Translations under genes and position numbers: made by a program
Notes under the pieces: model-generated
Seen by the model: the letters and a program-made list of their open reading frames with translations, nothing else
What the model was told of the DNA's origin: nothing
Database searches by the model: none
Source of the DNA: Mesostigma viride
Taxonomy: Eukaryota > Streptophyta > Mesostigmatophyceae > Mesostigmatales > Mesostigmataceae
Reading direction: 5' to 3'
Assembly: GCA_009746045.1 (NCBI GenBank)
Contig: RPFO01000002.1
Location: 1,953,006 to 2,017,005, forward strand
DNA length: 64,000 nt
Shown here: positions 46,301 to 56,280 of the stretch, piece after piece
How positions within the stretch are numbered: the first letter of the stretch is position 1
Layout of the letters: each line of letters starts with the position of its first letter

Positions 46301-48314
46301 TGTCTACCTATCGACCAATCGACCTATCGACCTATCGACCTATCGACCTATCGACCTATCGACCTATCGACCTATCGACCTATCGACCTATCGACCTATC
46401 AACCTATCGACCTATCTATCTCTCCCGGTACGTGTGCGCGCTGCCATCGGTACGCCCTGCTCTATCTTGAATATGTACTACTATCTGTTTCTTTGTTTCC
46501 GATGTTGCCATCATGTCGGTTTACCTCGCAGACTGGTACTAGTGCCTGGTACAACATGGTTGCGTTGCGGGCTGAACATTCTCTGTATGGGTACTCGTTT
46601 TGATTTTGGTGGCGTGCACGTCTTCTGATCCGTGTGCAGGGCGGGCGCAGGCAAGCAGGCGGCGCGGTTGGACGGGATGGACCTTGCGCACGTGCTCAAC
46701 CCCCTGGTGGGCATCCTGGTCAATCTGAAGCAGGCCGAGGACGAGCTCAGGGGGCGCGCCGACAGGCAGCCAGGGGCATCAGGGGGTGACGAGGCGCCGC
46801 CCCCTGTCCGCTTCCACTCCATCGTCCACAGCCTGGCCCAGTCCTGCCCCAACGCGGACAGCCTGGAGTACCTGCTCAAGTTTCCGTGGGTAAGGGAGGA
46901 GGAGCGATCACAGCCCTGTGTTCTGCTTTTTTCTTTCTTGTTTTTTTAGCAGTGTAGTTTTGAAGTCAGAGCTTGGGTGTGTGGTGTGTAGTTATATACG
47001 TTCATTGAAAATGATAAATTTCGGAAATGAGATAGGCAATGCAATTAGAGCGCAAGACAGGAACAAGCGAATGACAATCATTAGCCAACACAACAATTAA
47101 CCACAGGGAGGCATCACCGCTGCCGGCCCGCCGGCTCCCCCTGAGTACATCTAAATCGCCTGGGCTGTCAAAAAGTCCCGGATGTGGCAAAGCATCTCGT
47201 TCGCCACCATACGGGGGAGCACAAGAGACAGGTGCTGCCGCCACGATGAGGACCATGTCCGGGCAGACCACGGGGCACTCTGACCCTTGAGGCTGAGCCG
47301 GTCTTGACACCGCTGGCAGCACTCTTTGAAGAGCACCGCCATTCTTCCAGTTATCTAGATGCGTTGCAGTGGCAGCAGCGCCTGTGCGTCGCTCTGCAGA
47401 CGCAGGCCAATGCCTAACCATGGCAGCCCTGCAACAGGAATTTCCCTCCCTTGTAAATGTGGCCGTGATTACACAGCTGGTGCACGTCATGTGCCGTCCC
47501 CTGACCCTGATTGTATCATCCAGTTGTGCTCTGTGATTCCCTCAACTGCCCCCATGGAAGGATGAAGAATTTCTGCATGTGCTTTACGAATGCGTTAATG
47601 CGGAGCAACAGCAACCAAGTTTTGCGCGAGTATGGCAGGGCGGCATGCATGGACCAGCAACCCACACGGCTCTAAGGGTGAACCTGGTCACCCTTCCTGT
47701 GATGCTGGCGGCAGGCTTCCTTCTAACGCTGCTTTGCCACTAGACTGTTTTTAATCCTCGGTGTTAAGACTCCACTCCTCCTGTCTCCTGTAGCTACTCG
47801 TATTCCGCCATCTTAGCTCGCTGCACCCGTTTTTTCTTCCCCATCTGCAAGCTAGGGCTTGCGACATCTTATCTGTCTTGTTGCTACTTGTTTGCCAGCT
47901 ATGCGCCCGCCTTGCCCACGCCTGTGCATGACATTTTGTTCTCCTTGTGGCGTTTCTTTTCCTTGTTGTTGCCTTGTCTCGCTGCGCCATCCTCCCCAGG
48001 ACGAGACTAAGTGTGAGGCTCCCTCACCAGAGCTCCTCCACAAGCTGGGGGAGCTGGTGGTGGCCCTCAGGGAGGAGATTGAGCACCTGAAGCACCACAC
48101 GGCGCAGCTGGCGGCAGACAAAGGCAAGGGCGCAGCAGCGGCGGAGCTGTGCAGCATCTGCTACGCGATGGAAGTGGACACCACATTCCGGCCTTGTGGC
48201 CATGCGTCATGCCACCGCTGCATCTCGCGCCACCTGCTCAACAACAAGCGCTGCTTCTTCTGCAACGCCGACGTAGAAGAGCTCACCACGGGGGCGCCAG
48301 CTGCCAGTTCGTGA
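25359..48314 (+). CDS. RKP: RKP/KPC1 (RNF123-type) SPRY-RING E3 ubiquitin ligase, 13 exons, about 1,707 aa
   Basis: KPC1 with KPC2 ubiquitinates the CDK inhibitor p27Kip1 in animals; RKP is the plant homolog acting on KRP-type CDK inhibitors. Exons: 25359-26254, 27432-28530, 28920-28991, 29626-30897, 31292-31449, 32293-32602, 34466-34555, 43273-43371, 43775-43968, 44584-44755, 45822-46018, 46640-46889, 48000-48314. All introns are GT-AG with agreeing phases, total 5,124 nt. The start sits in good context (gccATGG). The SPRY domain spans about residues 190-325 (SSARANVCVMEGRWMYEV, then GQPWVAGDIIGCCIDLDEGQ and AYFPAISLSHGE across intron 1). The conserved middle includes YVPELYVETLVDAFHIL, DLLLQSITFLLRYA and FLNRMFNTLNWTISELSV. 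The C-terminal C3HC4 RING is C1654/C1657, C1669/H1671, C1674/C1677, C1688/C1691 (LCSICYAMEV, FRPCGHASCHRC, RCFFCNADV). The protein is about 400 aa longer than RKP or RNF123, mostly from Ala/Gly/Ser-rich inserts in exons 2, 4 and 6. Intron 7 (34556-43272) is 8.7 kb and mostly one minisatellite. Family assignment is secure; the start of exon 4 is the least certain boundary. Confidence 0.95.
26276..26296. repeat. Interstitial telomere-like CCCTAAA tract
   Basis: Three consecutive CCCTAAA units (the third as CCCTAAAA) 22 bp inside RKP intron 1. CCCTAAA is the Arabidopsis-type telomere repeat, also used by many green algae. Three units can arise by chance or by end-joining repair. Confidence 0.7.
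26551..26815. repeat. Poly-G/T tract (GGGGTGGGGGG type)
   Basis: About 265 bp of G runs separated by single T (rarely C or A) on the RKP coding strand, in intron 1. Runs of 4-8 G at this density would favour G-quadruplex structure in the nascent RNA and the non-template strand. Poly Gly-Trp-Val and poly Pro-His ORFs are artefacts. Confidence 0.93.
27241..27366. repeat. 18-bp minisatellite, seven copies
   Basis: Unit GTGGCTGGGTGCCCTCTT repeated perfectly, in RKP intron 1 about 65 bp before exon 2. The period is a multiple of three, so frames stay open through it. Confidence 0.95.
31911..31983. repeat. 25-bp repeat, three copies
   Basis: Unit containing GGTGGTGGCAGGTGTGCACA, three tandem copies in RKP intron 5. 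Perfect copies suggest recent duplication. Confidence 0.9.
33060..33360. repeat. Cluster of (CAAA)n plus TTAAT-type tails
   Basis: Four times in 300 bp, a CAAACAAACAAA tract is followed by an AT tail (33071, 33121, 33265 and 33328: ATTAATTAATTAA, ATTAAATTAATTA, TTATTAATTAAATA, GATTAAATAATA). Read on the minus strand, each AT tail and TTTG tract would follow a short GC-rich body. This looks like repeated insertion of short retroelement ends. It lies in RKP intron 6. Confidence 0.55.
33472..33531. repeat. 60-bp dispersed repeat, copy 1
   Basis: Matches 54955-55014 with two differences over 60 bp (core GCACGCCGCAANGGTGAANA, then CATTTGCGTTCAGTGCCGGT). It lies in RKP intron 6 beside the CAAA/TTAAT cluster. 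Nature unknown; copy 2 directly follows a SINE-like element. Confidence 0.75.
34140..34310. repeat. 23-bp C-rich minisatellite
   Basis: About seven copies of a unit with CGCGCCCCTTGCCCCCTCGT, in RKP intron 6 about 155 bp before exon 7. The C-rich run continues less regularly to 34445 and may serve as an extended pyrimidine tract. Confidence 0.9.
35280..43004. repeat. Giant 36-bp minisatellite (about 7.7 kb, over 200 copies) in RKP intron 7
   Basis: The unit core GCTGTCTGGGCGTGTTCGTG is nearly invariant. It is followed by GGT, a variable six-base box (mostly ATATAT; also TTATAT, GTATAT, ATGTAT) and GGGGTTAT. Shortened units of 32-35 bp occur (for example at 35315, 36845, 38065, 38390, 38955, 40290, 40430, 40535 and 42330). 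The unit length is a multiple of three and contains no stop on the plus strand, so all three plus frames and one minus frame stay open. The resulting ORFs, up to 2,711 codons, are artefacts. The array lies between RKP exon 7 (34466-34555) and exon 8 (43273-43371), whose sequences join in phase and are contiguous in the protein family. The array must therefore be removed by splicing. Confidence 0.97.
45060..45256. repeat. 30-bp minisatellite, about 6.5 copies
   Basis: Perfect copies of a unit holding GATATCCTGGTGATAGACAT then CCTGGAACTA, in RKP intron 10. It is preceded by degenerate versions from about 45000, so the array seems to have grown from one end. Confidence 0.95.
46058..46416. repeat. 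8-bp microsatellite (CTATCGAC)n
   Basis: About 45 copies with scattered substitutions, starting 40 bp after RKP exon 11. The 8-bp period gives an eight-residue protein repeat in all frames; these ORFs are artefacts. Confidence 0.96.
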
Positions 48315-49329
48315 GAAGCTGGTTGACCTCTCGACTTTCCATCCATCCTAGTACCGCCCTTGAGGCCGAGCCCAAACCTCGGCAGGGCTGTAGACAGCCC
48401 CGCCGACAATTTCTGTGGCTCGCGCAACTTTTCTTGGTATATCATGACAATTTTGATCAGGTCAGTAAGCATGTACATGAGTGTTGTTGTTTATGTGGGA
48501 TAAGATGGGTTTGGGTTTTATGGTGGTCTGCAGCTGCCAACTGGGACCCCCATTTACAATGTGAAATGGTGCCCGAGATTTCGCGCGTATGCGACCTTGC
48601 CATGACACGTCCGGGGTTCTATCCTCACTGTAAATTATAGTTCATGTGATTTTCACCCTTTTGTTTGAACCAGCTGCTCGCATGCAGGAGCCAGCATTGA
48701 CCAGCTGCGTTTGGAGATGCTTACGTTCAAGTGCAGTTGTCCTGTTGGAGTACTGTCAATGACAGCATATGATTAAACAAGTAAGCAACTATGGGCATAA
48801 AGCCATGCACTTTCCCAAGTGTTATGAAGTACGTAACTGGTCTACGGAATTCTCTTTAGAATTTGAGAATGCTTGCCTGTGTATCGTTGTAACAGTGAAA
48901 AGTGACTGTTACATCCAGATGTGGCATACCTGCAGTGCGTGTTCACACACTTACTTACATCCAGATTGAGTGGTACTTCGAGTTCTGGAGATCCAGATGG
49001 CTTGAGGAATCTGCAAGTCTGCGATGAGACGCGGCCACGTGACTGAGAGATTGACTGAGGGATCGGGAGGAGCAGATCGACACCAGGTAAGCGCGTGAAG
49101 GTGCGCCTGCTCTAGAATGGCACCTTTGGAGCATTCTTTGACGGTGTTGAGATTAACACCACGGTTGCAGAGTCTCGTGTGGAGTCTCGTAAGCAGCGTG
49201 CTGCCCCTGGTGGTTCCAGTAGGTAGACAACCCTAATCGTCGGCTCGCGGCTAACAGGCTCCGGGGACAGCCTCTCATGAAAATTCCCACCCACCCGTTC
49301 CTCCCCCATGCCTCGCCCTAGCTAGTCGA
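48315..49329. other. RKP 3' flank, no gene seen
   Basis: Contains the RKP 3'UTR and unique-looking sequence with short ORFs only. A TGTAA at 48629-48633 is a possible but weak polyadenylation signal. Confidence 0.4.
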
Positions 49330-49698
49330 GTGATACTCATGGTGGCGCCGGTATTTCGGGCCAGAACGGCAGCTCTCAGCAGTCAGATTCACAGTACACA
49401 ACGCATGCTAGATTATCTACGCCTCTGCGTTGCGCAATCATCCCCGAATACCCAGAGCAGGCGGCAGGCTCGCATCCTTCGCCTGCAGGACAAGCTCCAT
49501 GCGATGAAAAGCACTATTCCATCCATCTCCCTCCCCTCTGTTCCATCCCCACCCCCATCTTCCGTTGCATCCACCCGCATCACCCATCCTCGTTGTTCGA
49601 TTCCACGGCTTCGCCCACCTCCACCCATCCAGCAAGGAATATGTGCTACATGATCTCCCAACGGAATCATGTTTTAATTTAATTTAATTTAATTTTAG
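49330..49698 (+). mobile_element. LINE 3' end with TTTAA tail
   Basis: The last ~55 bp (49640-49698) match the LINE at 3390-3449: GGAATATGTGCTACATGA, a degenerate hairpin CTCCCAACGGAA, then a TTTAATTTAATTTAATTT tail. Upstream, a 107-codon frame (49330-49653; RMLDYLRLCVAQ, RRQARILRLQDKLH, then a Ser/Pro-rich stretch) shows no RT motifs. It may be element-derived or host sequence. Confidence 0.65.
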
Positions 49699-51252
49699 GA
49701 GTTCAATGTTTGAGCGCCTATAAGGAAGGAAGGAAGGAAACGATTGGCATTCCTATGGGGACAAGTTGCGTCGGGCTATTAGCCAACGACATGACGAGTG
49801 ACGAAATAGTTCATGTGATATTGATCGTAGCTATGAATGCTCCATAGACGCATAATTTAATTATTTTGCCACCACCATGTCGGCAACGTCTTCAGCTCGT
49901 GAAGCTCTTTCGCTGGATACCATTCTTGACCGCGAAAACAAGCAGCAAAACAGCGTCGTAATCAACGAGAAGTTGACAATGACTCTAACAAATGACCGAG
50001 AAATACGAAAGCTGTTTCCATGGCGACTGACGAAACTCCGCTAGATCTAACACGTGCACCGCCAGCTACTTTGGATGCTTTTTACAACTATACCGGCACT
50101 CGCCTGCAGCCGGCCGACATCTCTGTCTTTTAATTCAGCATGACGGACGCCCAAGCGAAAAGTATTCTCCAGGTCCGTTTCGACGATGGCCGGGCCAGAT
50201 CCGCGCCACCCCAGCACCGGCCGGCGAGGTTATGACAGAAGACGACTCCGAATCGCACCACTGGGATCGTAACCAGCTCAGAACTATAGGCGCTGCCTCT
50301 GTACCTGCTGCCCTGAACTCTGCGAGCCGCTGACGGCCAATGCTGCACCGGCCCCAGCAGACGCTATACTGCTCTGCTGCACGACTTGATGAAGTCTCTC
50401 ACCTCCGTGCAAGGCGAGATGAAGGCACTGGCAGCGTCCTCTGCTGCCACGTCAGCACTCTGTTGGAGCTGAAGGCTGCAATGGCGCCCCCCTCCCCGCC
50501 AAGTAGTAGAAATGGGTCGGGTACCGTGGGCCACGGTACCCGACCTCGGGTACCGGTTGTACCGATACCGGTACCGAGAGGGAGCCCCAGGTACCCGTAC
50601 CGGTACCGAAGTCATTTCGTTGGTACCCGAGGCACTCGGGTACTGATCGGGTACCGGTCGGGTACTAGTGCGGCGCCTACAAGGCCGAGACCTTTGCGAG
50701 TCCAAGCCTCAGGTGCCGGCCCGGCAAGGCATGCCAAGTGGCAGCCCGAGGAAGCCCCTCATATCAATTGGCATCGTCAGATATTAGCCGGCTCTTAAGT
50801 AGTAGGCACTAATGAGCACGTGCACTGTCTGTTGTTGTTGTTGTTGTTGTGCATGGCCCACGCCACACATGGGCAGCACCGCAGCAGAGATTTGAGAAGG
50901 CCGAGGGCCAGGACACTGAACAGCACGCCATCACAAACAGACAAGAACCGAAGATACTCAGCGGGGACATGTACGGGTGCACTGTCTATTGCCGGGTCAG
51001 TTATTACCATTTGCCAATAATATTCGTATCTGGTGCTAGTATATACTTGTAGCGATTAGTTGTGAGTAGTACGTACACCTACTACTACGGTGCAAAGTAC
51101 CCGATACCTGTACCCAAGGGTACCCGGTACCGATACCGAGAAGCGTTGGCCAGTACCCGGTATACCGGTACCGATACCCGAGGTCAGTACCGATACCGAT
51201 ACCGGTAGGGCTTGACCTGGTACCCGACCCAACCCTACCAAGCACACTTCCT
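49699..51252. other. Decayed retroelement-like sequence with two GGTACC-rich blocks
   Basis: Three short consecutive frames (from ATG at 49877, about 50022 and about 50141) are gag- or ORF1-like in length but not recognisable. A stretch around 50385-50480 reads MKSLTSVQGEMKALAASS, a short coiled-coil-like piece. Two blocks, 50516-50671 and 51090-51240, consist almost entirely of permuted GGTACC/CGGGTACC/ACCGATACCGG motifs and are strongly self-complementary, separated by about 420 bp. Confidence 0.45.
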
Positions 51253-51837
51253 TTGCAGACCGGCGTATTTCGGATGAGACTGATAAGGCAGCGTAGCCGG
51301 ATAGCATTTGTAGGACATCTTGCCCAGTCAGGTAGACACCGCCCTTGGTCTGGCCGGACCCCAGCTGCAGCAGCTTGGCCAGCCAGGGCGGCATATCCCG
51401 ACCTGGCCTGGCCCCCGCCAAGGACAAGCCCCGGCAGCCGGCAGAGCGGGTAGACCTGCCATGATGAACTGTATACAGATCAGTTGCTGGCCGACCTAGT
51501 GGTCCCAGCCCAGTTTGAACACCGCATCGGCCTCCCTCTCTCTTCAATGCTTGGGCTGCTATGCAGGACAAGACGGAGGTGGCAGACCATTGTCCAGGCC
51601 CACACGCCAGCCTACACGCCAGCCCCTGTGGGCAAGCCCCCCCCCCCCCAGGAGGAACGGGGGCGCTTTGCTGAGTAGAGTAGCTAGGATTTTTGTAGGT
51701 TATAGCTTAGACGGTCAGCTTAGTTAGTTTTTGCGGCTCTGCTGTCCCCCACCCATCAGCAATTGCTGGAATACGTGCTACATGATCTCCTAATGGAGCA
51801 GTCATGTTATGATTTAATTTAATGTAATTTAATGTAA
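51253..51837 (+). mobile_element. LINE copy 2, ORF2 C-terminus and tail, frameshifted
   Basis: Aligns with 2950-3449. RQRSRIAFVGHLA is followed by a frameshift; DLVVPAQFEHRI resumes in another frame, and the end VGKPPPPQEERGRFAE then stop parallels VGKPPPPKRRRRFDE of the first copy. The 3'UTR, CTACATGATCTCC hairpin region and TTTAATTTAATGTAATTTAATG tail are conserved. Degenerate, non-functional. Confidence 0.88.
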
Positions 51838-51954
51838 GTAAGTACTTGAGTGTCATGTGCACGGGGATGCCACAAAGTACTACTACATATGCTATAATCT
51901 CATTAGAAAATAATTACCGCTATAGCTTTATAAAGCTACAAATATCGTCTGCAG
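51835..51954 (-). mobile_element. SINE-like element, TTAC-tailed family, copy 2
   Basis: On the minus strand it reads TGCAGACGATATTTG, an insert, GTAATTATTTTCTAATGAGA, TTGTGGCATCCC, GACACTCAAGTAC and a TTAC tail that runs straight into the LINE tail at 51837. It matches 9764-9871 and 54863-54957. Confidence 0.6.
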
Positions 51955-52056
51955 CATGCACCTGATACAGTATGCCGGTTGGCAACCATATATGTAGTCA
52001 CTAGTTAGAGGGGGACTGATAATCCTCATCTGAGCTGTCCTCTACTGTAAGAGTTG

Positions 52057-53022
52057 ATTCATTCATTCATTCATTCATTCATTCATTCATTCATTCATTC
52101 ATTCATTCATTCATTCATTCATTCATTCATTCATTCATTCATTCATTCATTCATTCATTCATTCATTCATTCATTCATTCATTCATTCATTCATTCATTC
52201 ATTCATTCATTCATTCATTCATTCATTCATTCATTCATTCATTCATTCATTCATTCATTCATTCATTCATTCATTCATTCATTCATTCATTCATTCATTC
52301 ATTCATTCATTCATTCATTCATTCATTCATTCATTCATTCATTCATTCATTCATTCATTCATTCATTCATTCATTCATTCATTCATTCATTCATTCATTC
52401 ATTCATTCATTCATTCATTCATTCATTCATTCGTTCATTCGTTCATTCATTCATTCATTCGTTCATTCGTTCATTCATTCATTCATTCATTCATTCATTC
52501 ATTCATTCATTCATTCATTCATTCATTCATTCATTCATTCATTCATTCATTCATTCATTCATTCATTCATTCATTCATTCATTCATTCATTCATTCATTC
52601 ATTCATTCATTCATTCATTCATTCATTCATTCATTCATTCATTCATTCATTCATTCATTCATTCATTCATTCATTCATTCATTCATTCATTCATTCATTC
52701 ATTCATTCATTCATTCATTCATTCATTCATTCATTCATTCATTCATTCATTCATTCATTCATTCATTCATTCATTCATTCATTCATTCATTCATTCATTC
52801 ATTCATTCATTCATTCATTCATTCATTCATTCATTCATTCATTCATTCATTCATTCATTCATTCATTCATTCATTCATTCATTCATTCATTCATTCATTC
52901 ATTCATTCATTCATTCATTCATTCATTCATTCATTCATTCATTCATTCATTCATTCATTCATTCATTCATTCATTCATTCATTCATTAAACTCGTGCTCC
53001 CGTTGGGGAGTCACGGAGCACC
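52057..53022 (-). repeat. 930-bp (GAAT)n array as the tail of a retroelement 3' end
   Basis: 52057-52987 is ATTC/GAAT, about 230 units, with only a few GTTC variants clustered at 52432-52470. On the minus strand it directly follows a 3'-end hairpin (GACTCCCCAACGGGAGCACG at about 52993-53012, then AGTTTAAT). The same hairpin precedes a TTAAT tail at 3665-3724 and, in related form, a GAAT tail at 12857-12896. The microsatellite is therefore most simply read as an expanded retroelement tail. Serine/Ile/His/Phe-rich ORFs are artefacts. Confidence 0.85.
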
Positions 53023-53449
53023 GAAGTGCTTTTAATCCCTGTATGTGCACATTGCACAACAGGAAGAAAGCCGCAGAGACCCCCTTTCTCCTTCATGCCA
53101 GAGGCATGCCACAGCTGCAATCGGACACGGTAGACGATCCGGCGGCAAGTTCTGCTGTGGGTGCAATAAGATCCATGTGAGCATATCATAGCAAGGAGCG
53201 TGGGCAAGTGATCTGATCATATCCAGGACGTAGCATGGCTGTACAAGGGCTAAGCTAAGGCTAGGGCTGGTTGTGTACCGTGTGTTAGCGGTGCACGTGA
53301 CTAGGTAATAATGGTGTATGGCACAGCGTGGAAATCATTCTAAGCATGGCTGCCATGGCGGCAGTGACTACCAATGGGTACAAGCTAGGGCTATTATACA
53401 AGCTACTCTAGCCCACAGGGGGCGTCCACATCTTGTGCATGGTTGATCA

Positions 53450-53866
53450 TCAGGTCCCCACCCCTCCAGTACACCTCATGGGCTTCTGGGGGTCCTGCTT
53501 GTGGCGGAGGTATTCCGGCCATAGAGGTCGCGTCGCTGCTGCTGCTGAGCGGGGGTCAGGTCGTCGTCCAGCGTCCAGGTGAGGTTGTGCAACCTCTGGA
53601 AACGAGAAAGGAGCCGCTGCTTGTCCTCGGGGGAGGGGAAGGTGAGCAGGACTGGTGTGGGAGCAGCCTTGACGTCCCGTACGGTAAGAGTTGAGCGCCT
53701 ATTGTACTCCAGCGCCGGGATCCCCTATATCCAATGTTCAGGGTCTTCTTTGTGAAAGCCTCGTGTCCAGCTCACTCCAATGTCGCCATGGGCTCACTCC
53801 AGGGCAGCCCCCTGGCATATCAAGGAGACAACCAGCGCAGGCCAGAAATCGGGAGAATCCGGACCA
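53450..53866 (-). pseudogene. LINE ORF1-like remnant, copy 2
   Basis: On the minus strand the frame reads LTVRDVKAAPTPVLLTFPSP, then LDDDLTPAQQQQRRDL, then after a one-base shift LWPEYLRHKQDPQKP. This parallels the C-terminal domain of the ORF1-like protein at 370-660 (VLLTF, LDDDLT, RRELWPAYL). Upstream, weaker similarity to the AFKRAIL region is visible near 53750-53830. It is broken by at least one frameshift. The 50 bp at 53817-53866 are identical to the reverse complement of 6168-6217. Confidence 0.72.
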
Positions 53867-54604
53867 TGGTAGCTCGAGCCTGCCGTTATCTTGTCCGCAT
53901 GTTCGAGTCGTTCAGGATGATGAAGATGAATGGTGATGGAAATGTGTAGCCTTGTGCATTGAAATTATGGCTGGCTTACATGTAGAGCGGCTAGATGACC
54001 TAGACGGTGGGGCCGGAAACAGCATGCTTGATCAGGGCGTGTGTTTCGAGCCTAGCTGGCCGGGAGTGTCTAGTGGTGAGCACCATGGCTGCGATCGCTC
54101 TCCCAGCATTTACGAGGAAATACCCACAAATGGAAAACCACTGAAAAGGTCTAGCTAGTCAGTCATTACGTTAGCCATGCCATGATTCCAAACGTCCAAG
54201 AACTGCACACGGTGCAAAGGCAAAAAGCCGGAGGACAGCACTTTCAAATGTGCGGCGGGAACCAACAGCCTGCGCCGCCAGAAAACATCGTGTTGCTGCA
54301 GCGACGCGACGATGCGGACAACGAATCCAGTGCCAAGCTTGGAACGGCCGCAAAGGAGATCCCCCTGGCATATATCTGTCATCTGGAGGCAGATGGCCCG
54401 CAAGTAGAGGTGGCAGGTAGTCATGAAGGAGACCACCCCCAAGTCAGTGGGGGCTCCGCGTGTGCCCAAGTATGGCATTCACAGTGATTCGGGCTGTGGT
54501 GCCCACAACGTACCCGTATTAAACTAGGTCTTAGATGGCTGGAGCTCCCTCCATCCCATCCCACTCTCGACTGTACTGAGGACTTATGCTCACGTAACGC
54601 TGTT
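53867..54604. other. No recognisable gene
   Basis: Short ORFs on both strands (longest about 107 codons, 54155-54478 minus) without family features. Given its flanks it is probably retroelement-derived, but nothing proves it. Confidence 0.35.
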
Positions 54605-54850
54605 ACTTAATCTTGGTGACCGCGCCGTCCAGCTTTTTCTCGAGGTCGACTGTGAGGGTCGGCCACGTCTCGGCGCCATACGTGAGAAACGGGGGGACCA
54701 GGACCTTTGTACAGGTCCTGCTTCTCGCGCTTGCGCCAGAGGGCTTTTATTGGCGGAGCGGGTGCCAGGCGAGGGAGATACGGTGGTCAACTGACATGTC
54801 GGCCTCGCATTTGGGGAGCAGGCTGCCGAGCAGCCGAACGCGGAACCGGT
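54605..54850 (-). mobile_element. LINE RT fragment, copy 3, heavily decayed
   Basis: Minus-strand frames read LLGSLLPKCEADMSVDHRIS and LAWHPLRQ then stop, and, shifted, FLTYGAETWPTLTVDLEKKL and DGAVTKI. These match KLLGSWLPDTDDDVDTRIAL, LTYGAEAWTLPPKLAARLDG and TVYRM of the element at 2044-3312. Several frameshifts and stops. No tail on this piece. Confidence 0.78.
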
Positions 54851-54862
54851 AGGGGACACGTA

Positions 54863-54957
54863 GTACTTATACTTTCGCGTAATTATTTTCCTAATGAGAT
54901 TAGCACAGTTCTCCGTACCAAGCCTGTGCGCATGGCACGCAAGTACATACATACTCT
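54863..54957 (+). mobile_element. SINE-like element, copy 3 (ATAC tail)
   Basis: CGTAATTATTTTCCTAATGA, GATTAGCACAGT, CTCCGTACC, GCGCATGGCACGCAAGTAC and an (ATAC)n tail; the same family as 9764-9871 and 51835-51954. It is followed without gap by the 60-bp repeat at 54955-55014. Confidence 0.6.
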
Positions 54958-55014
54958 GATTTGGCACGCCGCAATGGTGAAGACCATTTGCGTTCAGTGC
55001 CGGTCCGCGGAAAA
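54955..55014. repeat. 60-bp dispersed repeat, copy 2
   Basis: 58 of 60 positions identical to 33472-33531. Directly downstream of the SINE-like copy 3. Confidence 0.75.
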
Positions 55015-56280
55015 CGCGGAAAACGCGATCTGCAAACGAATCCGACCGGAATCGAACTGGGGACCTCTCGCACCAACTTTCGCTGACTATAGGACGGACG
55101 TCTCCGGATCCTAGGGCATCGCCAACTTACACCTACAGTCATCCGCAAAAGTTCTCCTGTCCGAGGAGTGATGCAAGCCTTTCGGATTTGGTACTAGATA
55201 AATCATTCGAGATCTGTGTGTGTAGGAGTACTACACACGTGACATACATACGTACGCACGTGCCTACGTACGTACATACGTACTGATTGGCTTTTGCACC
55301 TCCTGCAAGCACATTTTTAAGAATAAAGCATTAAACCACCCTGGATCACATAACCATAAAGCGTTTTCAAAATTTTATGTAACAGTCCCTGTCAGTATGG
55401 ACAGGCAGTGCTGCTGCTGGGGTGCTCACTGGCAGCGTGCTGCTGTGGTGTGCTCACTGGCAGCACAAATGCGTGCAAGCTCACATAATTTCCATACTTG
55501 GACCATAGCCTGTTCAAGGATGCCAGTGTCACACCACAACATGTAAACTACTCTATCAACCACACTTGTCAGTTCTTGTATTGGATGGATCCAATGCTTT
55601 CAATTTGTAACAAAAGCCCGCCATAAAAAAATTAGCCCCTAGAAAATCAGGCTCCAGAAGAGCCAATGGTGTAAAAAATTATTTATCTCTCCATTTCAGC
55701 ATCTCAGTGAGTTGGGCTGCTACCTTTACTCTTGCCTTGATAGCGGACAGCGTCCGCCCATCAGCTCTTTTGAGATTTTATGCTGCGCAGGGACAAAGCA
55801 AACAGCGCCGGCCAAGATCAAGGAGACAACCAGAGATGCATGTTCAGCAAGAGGAGAACTGAGGGAGCCCGGGCCAGCATTCCCATTCTGAACAAACAGA
55901 AATTGATGAGATAAGCAGGCATGAGGGACCAAACCTGCTCGGTAAGGCCAAGAACCACCTACTGGCGCGAGTAAGGCAGAGCAGCTGCCACAGCAGGTTG
56001 CCATGCAGTGTGCACTGCTCTGACCACGATGTCAGCTTGTAAAAGTCCGGCTTTGCTTGTAAAAGCCCAGACCCAAAATCCATTCAAAAAAAAAAAGAAG
56101 GCCAGTGACAGCATAGCAGACTGAGTTAATACCCAACCTCGCATCACCACGGTACAGACGCAAGTGCAAGCATGGTCGCCCCATACACCGTGTGGATGCC
56201 AGTGGGCGCGGGCAGGAGACGCAGAGGCAGCTTGGCGTGCACGTTACCGGAAGCAGTGCATGCACAGGCCCGTGGCCATC
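55015..56280. other. No gene recognised; 3' flank of the phosphotransferase gene
   Basis: Mostly AT-rich, with short alternating purine-pyrimidine stretches (TACGTACG type near 55240-55285) and a small direct repeat around 'gtgctcactggcagc' (55417 and 55459). If the phosphotransferase has a further C-terminal exon or a 3'UTR it lies here. I could not identify one. Confidence 0.4.

Noticed and set aside
52054-52989. 311-codon Ile-His-Ser-Phe ORF
   Set aside because: Pure ATTC microsatellite translation.
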